This document shows positions 5,681 through 7,278 of a DNA stretch of 7,278 nucleotides, piece after piece. Within the stretch, counting starts at the first letter, position 1. Every line of letters starts with the position of its first letter. The position numbers and the translations under genes were made by a program. This DNA is from Proteobacteria bacterium SG_bin9 (lineage in GTDB: Bacteria; Pseudomonadota; Alphaproteobacteria; Rhizobiales; Xanthobacteraceae): positions 1 to 7,278 of the forward strand of contig LWDM01000044.1 of NCBI GenBank assembly GCA_002083525.1, read 5' to 3'. The notes beneath the pieces are model-generated. The model saw only the letters and a list, made by a program, of their open reading frames with translations, was not told the DNA's origin and searched no databases.

Positions 5681-6604
5681 ATGGACGTCCTCAGCGACAT
5701 CTTCGATACGATACGACTGAAAGGCACGTTCTATTTCCGGACCGATTTCACGCCGCCATGGGCGATCACCGTTCCCGTCTATGCGCAAGCGGCGCGTTTT
5801 CATCTGGTCGTTCAGGGCCGCTGCCATATCAGCTTGACGTCAGGCCGGCATGTCGACGCCGGCCCAGGCGACCTCGTCGTCATTCCGGGTGGCCGCGAAC
5901 ATATGCTCGCCGATCGCAGCGGCCGGCGGCCGGCGCCGCTTGAGCAGATCGTCAGGGACGCCGGATTCAACGGCACCGGAGCGTTCGTTGTGGGACATCG
6001 CGATCCGGCCGCCTCGACGCAACTCGTGTGCGGCCATCTGACATTCCGGCATGGCGCGGATCACGTCTTGCTGCGGGCTCTGCCGGATCTCATCGTGGTA
6101 AGGCCGGCCGATCGGGCGAGACATCCCTTGCTCGATGAGGCGCTGCGTGTCGTTGCGCGCTGTGCGATGAGCAATGCGCTCGGGTCGGCGGCGTCGATCG
6201 CGCGCCTGTCCGAGATGATCTTTATCGAAATTGTCCGCGCCAGCGTCGATCAGTCCTCCGATCTTCGGCAGATCCTGGCGGCCATGACCGACGAACATAT
6301 CGGCCGGGCGCTGATGCGCGTGCATAGCGCGCCGAGCGAGACACTCACCGTCGAAACGCTTGCCGAGTCCGCGGGCATGTCGCGCAGCCGTTTCGCCGAG
6401 CGCTTTGCCGAACTGATCGGTCAGCCGCCGATGGCTTACGTCGCCGAATGGCGGCTGCAGAAGGCGCTGGCTCATCTCGTCGAGAGCGATGCGAGCATCA
6501 AGGAAATCGCGGGGCGTGTCGGATATCGCTCGGCGGCTGCGTTCACCCGCGCGTTTACACATCGGTTCGGCACCCAGCCGACGGCCTGCCGCGTCCAGCA
6601 TTAA
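5681..6604 (+). CDS. AraC-family transcriptional regulator with cupin-type sensor domain
   Basis: DNA-binding transcription factor of 307 residues. The N-terminal half resembles the cupin-type AraC-binding domain (Cupin_6): MDVLSDIFDTIRLKGTFYFR at the start, RFHLVVQGRCHISL (39-52) and PGDLVVIPGGREH (62-74). The C-terminal half holds the two AraC helix-turn-helix motifs: TVETLAESAGMSRSRFAERF (223-242) and SIKEIAGRVGYRSAAAFTRA (272-291), the second followed by FGTQP, the usual end of the AraC domain. I chose the ATG at 5681 because relatives begin MDVLSDI; the frame stays open back to a GTG at 5597 and ATGs at 5642/5645, but that 28-residue extension (LFGGITLLPQHW...) looks like untranslated DNA. 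The ribosome site is weak (GGGGC about 10 bases upstream). The effector and targets are unknown; in this subfamily the ligand is often small and the regulated gene is often a neighbour, and neither is obvious here. Confidence 0.9.
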   Translation: MDVLSDIFDTIRLKGTFYFRTDFTPPWAITVPVYAQAARFHLVVQGRCHISLTSGRHVDAGPGDLVVIPGGREHMLADRSGRRPAPLEQIVRDAGFNGTGAFVVGHRDPAASTQLVCGHLTFRHGADHVLLRALPDLIVVRPADRARHPLLDEALRVVARCAMSNALGSAASIARLSEMIFIEIVRASVDQSSDLRQILAAMTDEHIGRALMRVHSAPSETLTVETLAESAGMSRSRFAERFAELIGQPPMAYVAEWRLQKALAHLVESDASIKEIAGRVGYRSAAAFTRAFTHRFGTQPTACRVQH

Positions 6605-6753
6605 CCCCTAATTGTGCAGATCGTCCCGATGTTGATGCACATCCTCCCGGATTTAGCGCCGTCGCTTGATCGATTGTCCTGACGCGATCATCTCTGCGCC
6701 GTTGTCAATGCGCGCCACTCACCGATGTGGCGCCGACCGAACGGAGCGATGAA
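6605..6753. other. Intergenic region with two short inverted repeats
   Basis: I see no gene here. TGTGCA (6613-6618) pairs with TGCACA (6636-6641) across 17 bases just after the AraC stop, without a T-tract. TGATCG (6667-6672) pairs with CGATCA (6685-6690) across 12 bases, in a promoter-like place for the downstream membrane-protein gene. Both are six-base arms and could be chance. Confidence 0.35.
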
Positions 6754-7131
6754 ATGGATCCGCGATTTGTGACCAAGACCATGCATGCGTACCTGGACTA
6801 CCCCGTCGCATTCAGCCTGATGGCGCTGCCGTTCCTGCTCGGACTCGGCGCATCCAATCCGCTGGCGAAGTGGCTTGCCGTCGCAACCGGCGTCGCGGCG
6901 CTGGTGCTGACGATCTTCACCAACCATAAGCTCGGCATTATCCGCCTCCTGCCGTACGGCTTTCATCTGGCAGTCGACATGGCGGTGGGCGTCGTGTTCG
7001 TGCTTGCGCCGCTGGTGCTGGGCTTCAAGGGCATCGACGCCTGGTACTACTGGCTCAACGGTGCAACCGTGCTGCTGGTCTGCAGTCTGCATCGTCCGGA
7101 GACGCCGGCGATGTCGGTTGCACGCAGTTAG
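6754..7131 (+). CDS. Small four-helix membrane protein, SPW-repeat-like
   Basis: A 125-residue predicted inner-membrane protein of unknown function. Hydrophobic segments lie at about residues 17-33, 38-56, 72-92 and 96-111, with short polar ends. The protein looks internally duplicated: LPFLLGLG (25-32) followed by KW at 39-40 matches APLVLGFKG (85-93) followed by YW at 99-100. P26-to-W40 and P86-to-W100 are both 14 residues, a 60-residue period. This pattern of P-x-x-L-G then W-L is like the SPW repeat family, though the S-P-W signature itself is not intact. The ATG at 6754 is chosen because GGAG (6743-6746) lies 7 bases upstream; an in-frame GTG at 6727 would add nine polar residues and lacks such a site. 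It probably shares a transcript with the gene 18 bases downstream. Family assignment is tentative. Confidence 0.82.
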   Translation: MDPRFVTKTMHAYLDYPVAFSLMALPFLLGLGASNPLAKWLAVATGVAALVLTIFTNHKLGIIRLLPYGFHLAVDMAVGVVFVLAPLVLGFKGIDAWYYWLNGATVLLVCSLHRPETPAMSVARS

Positions 7132-7149
7132 GTTGCAGCACTGGCGCGG

Positions 7150-7278
7150 ATGACGACGATGACAGGATTGTCACGACTGTTGGCGGACATCCGCAAGTGC
7201 GAAGACTGCAAGACCATGTTGCCGCTCGGACCGCGGCCGGTTGTACAGGCCGCGGCATCGGCCCGAATTCTGATCGCG
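7150..7278 (+). CDS. Uracil-DNA glycosylase family protein, N-terminal fragment (3' end outside window)
   Basis: An open frame of 43 codons from an ATG at 7150 (second in-frame ATG at 7159) runs off the right edge. The peptide contains LSRLLADIRKCEDC, then LPLGPRPVVQAAASARILI. A C-x-x-C pair (C17, C20) followed by LPLGPRPV and a hydrophobic strand is what I recall from the N-terminus of small uracil-DNA-glycosylase-family proteins, where the next residues would be a GxAPG active-site motif just beyond the edge. Such enzymes remove uracil from DNA or are inactive relatives; the active site is not in view, so activity cannot be judged. In family 4 enzymes cysteines of this kind help bind an iron-sulfur cluster. 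The gene starts 18 bases after the membrane-protein stop, suggesting co-transcription. No SOS-box-like sequence lies directly upstream. Confidence 0.72.
   Translation, partial: MTTMTGLSRLLADIRKCEDCKTMLPLGPRPVVQAAASARILIA

Noticed and set aside
5524..5727. A 67-codon minus-strand frame directly upstream of moeA, considered as a remnant of moaC or a small leader gene
   Set aside because: No MoaC motif is present, it overlaps the start of the AraC gene, and it has no ribosome site that I can see.
5840..6601. A 253-codon minus-strand frame opposite the AraC gene
   Set aside because: Antisense to both the cupin and helix-turn-helix regions, with no recognisable domain.

Overview
This window reads as ordinary chromosome from a GC-rich alphaproteobacterium, most likely of the Bradyrhizobium / Rhodopseudomonas / Afipia group (Nitrobacteraceae). 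The grounds are codon use, the alphaproteobacterial type of LexA and its GTTC-N7-GTTC operator, the form of ComEC, and the linkage comEC-lexA-moeA, which I recall from that group. Placement at genus level is inference; no rRNA or other marker is present.

Layout, left to right. (1) The 3' end of a glutaminyl-tRNA synthetase gene (glnS, plus strand, cut by the window edge). (2) After 83 bases, comEC, a large polytopic inner-membrane protein of the ComEC/Rec2 family (plus strand), whose C-terminal tail carries a five-unit 15-bp tandem repeat. (3) lexA, the SOS repressor (minus strand), converging on comEC with only 23 bases between the stop codons. (4) A 198-base gap holding a clear SOS box inside a probable lexA promoter. 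(5) moeA (minus strand), for molybdenum insertion in molybdenum cofactor synthesis. (6) A 160-base divergent gap with a small palindrome and a tandem 8-mer, then an AraC-family regulator with a cupin-type sensor domain (plus strand). (7) A small four-helix membrane protein resembling the SPW-repeat family, followed after 18 bases by the first 43 codons of a uracil-DNA-glycosylase-family protein that runs off the right edge.

How the parts relate. LexA probably represses its own transcription through the SOS box and would be inactivated by RecA-stimulated self-cleavage; all cleavage residues are present. moeA lies upstream of lexA on the same strand, but the SOS box and promoter between them argue that lexA is controlled separately. 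The AraC regulator has no obvious target beyond its own divergent gap with moeA. The membrane protein and the glycosylase-like gene are probably co-transcribed.

I found no CRISPR array, transposase, tRNA, rRNA, prophage gene or defence cassette, and no evidence of an undescribed system. The points most worth a second look are the repeat-bearing ComEC tail, the lack of a recognisable metallo-beta-lactamase active site in ComEC, the lexA operator, the presence of GlnRS in an alphaproteobacterium, and the palindrome in front of the AraC gene.
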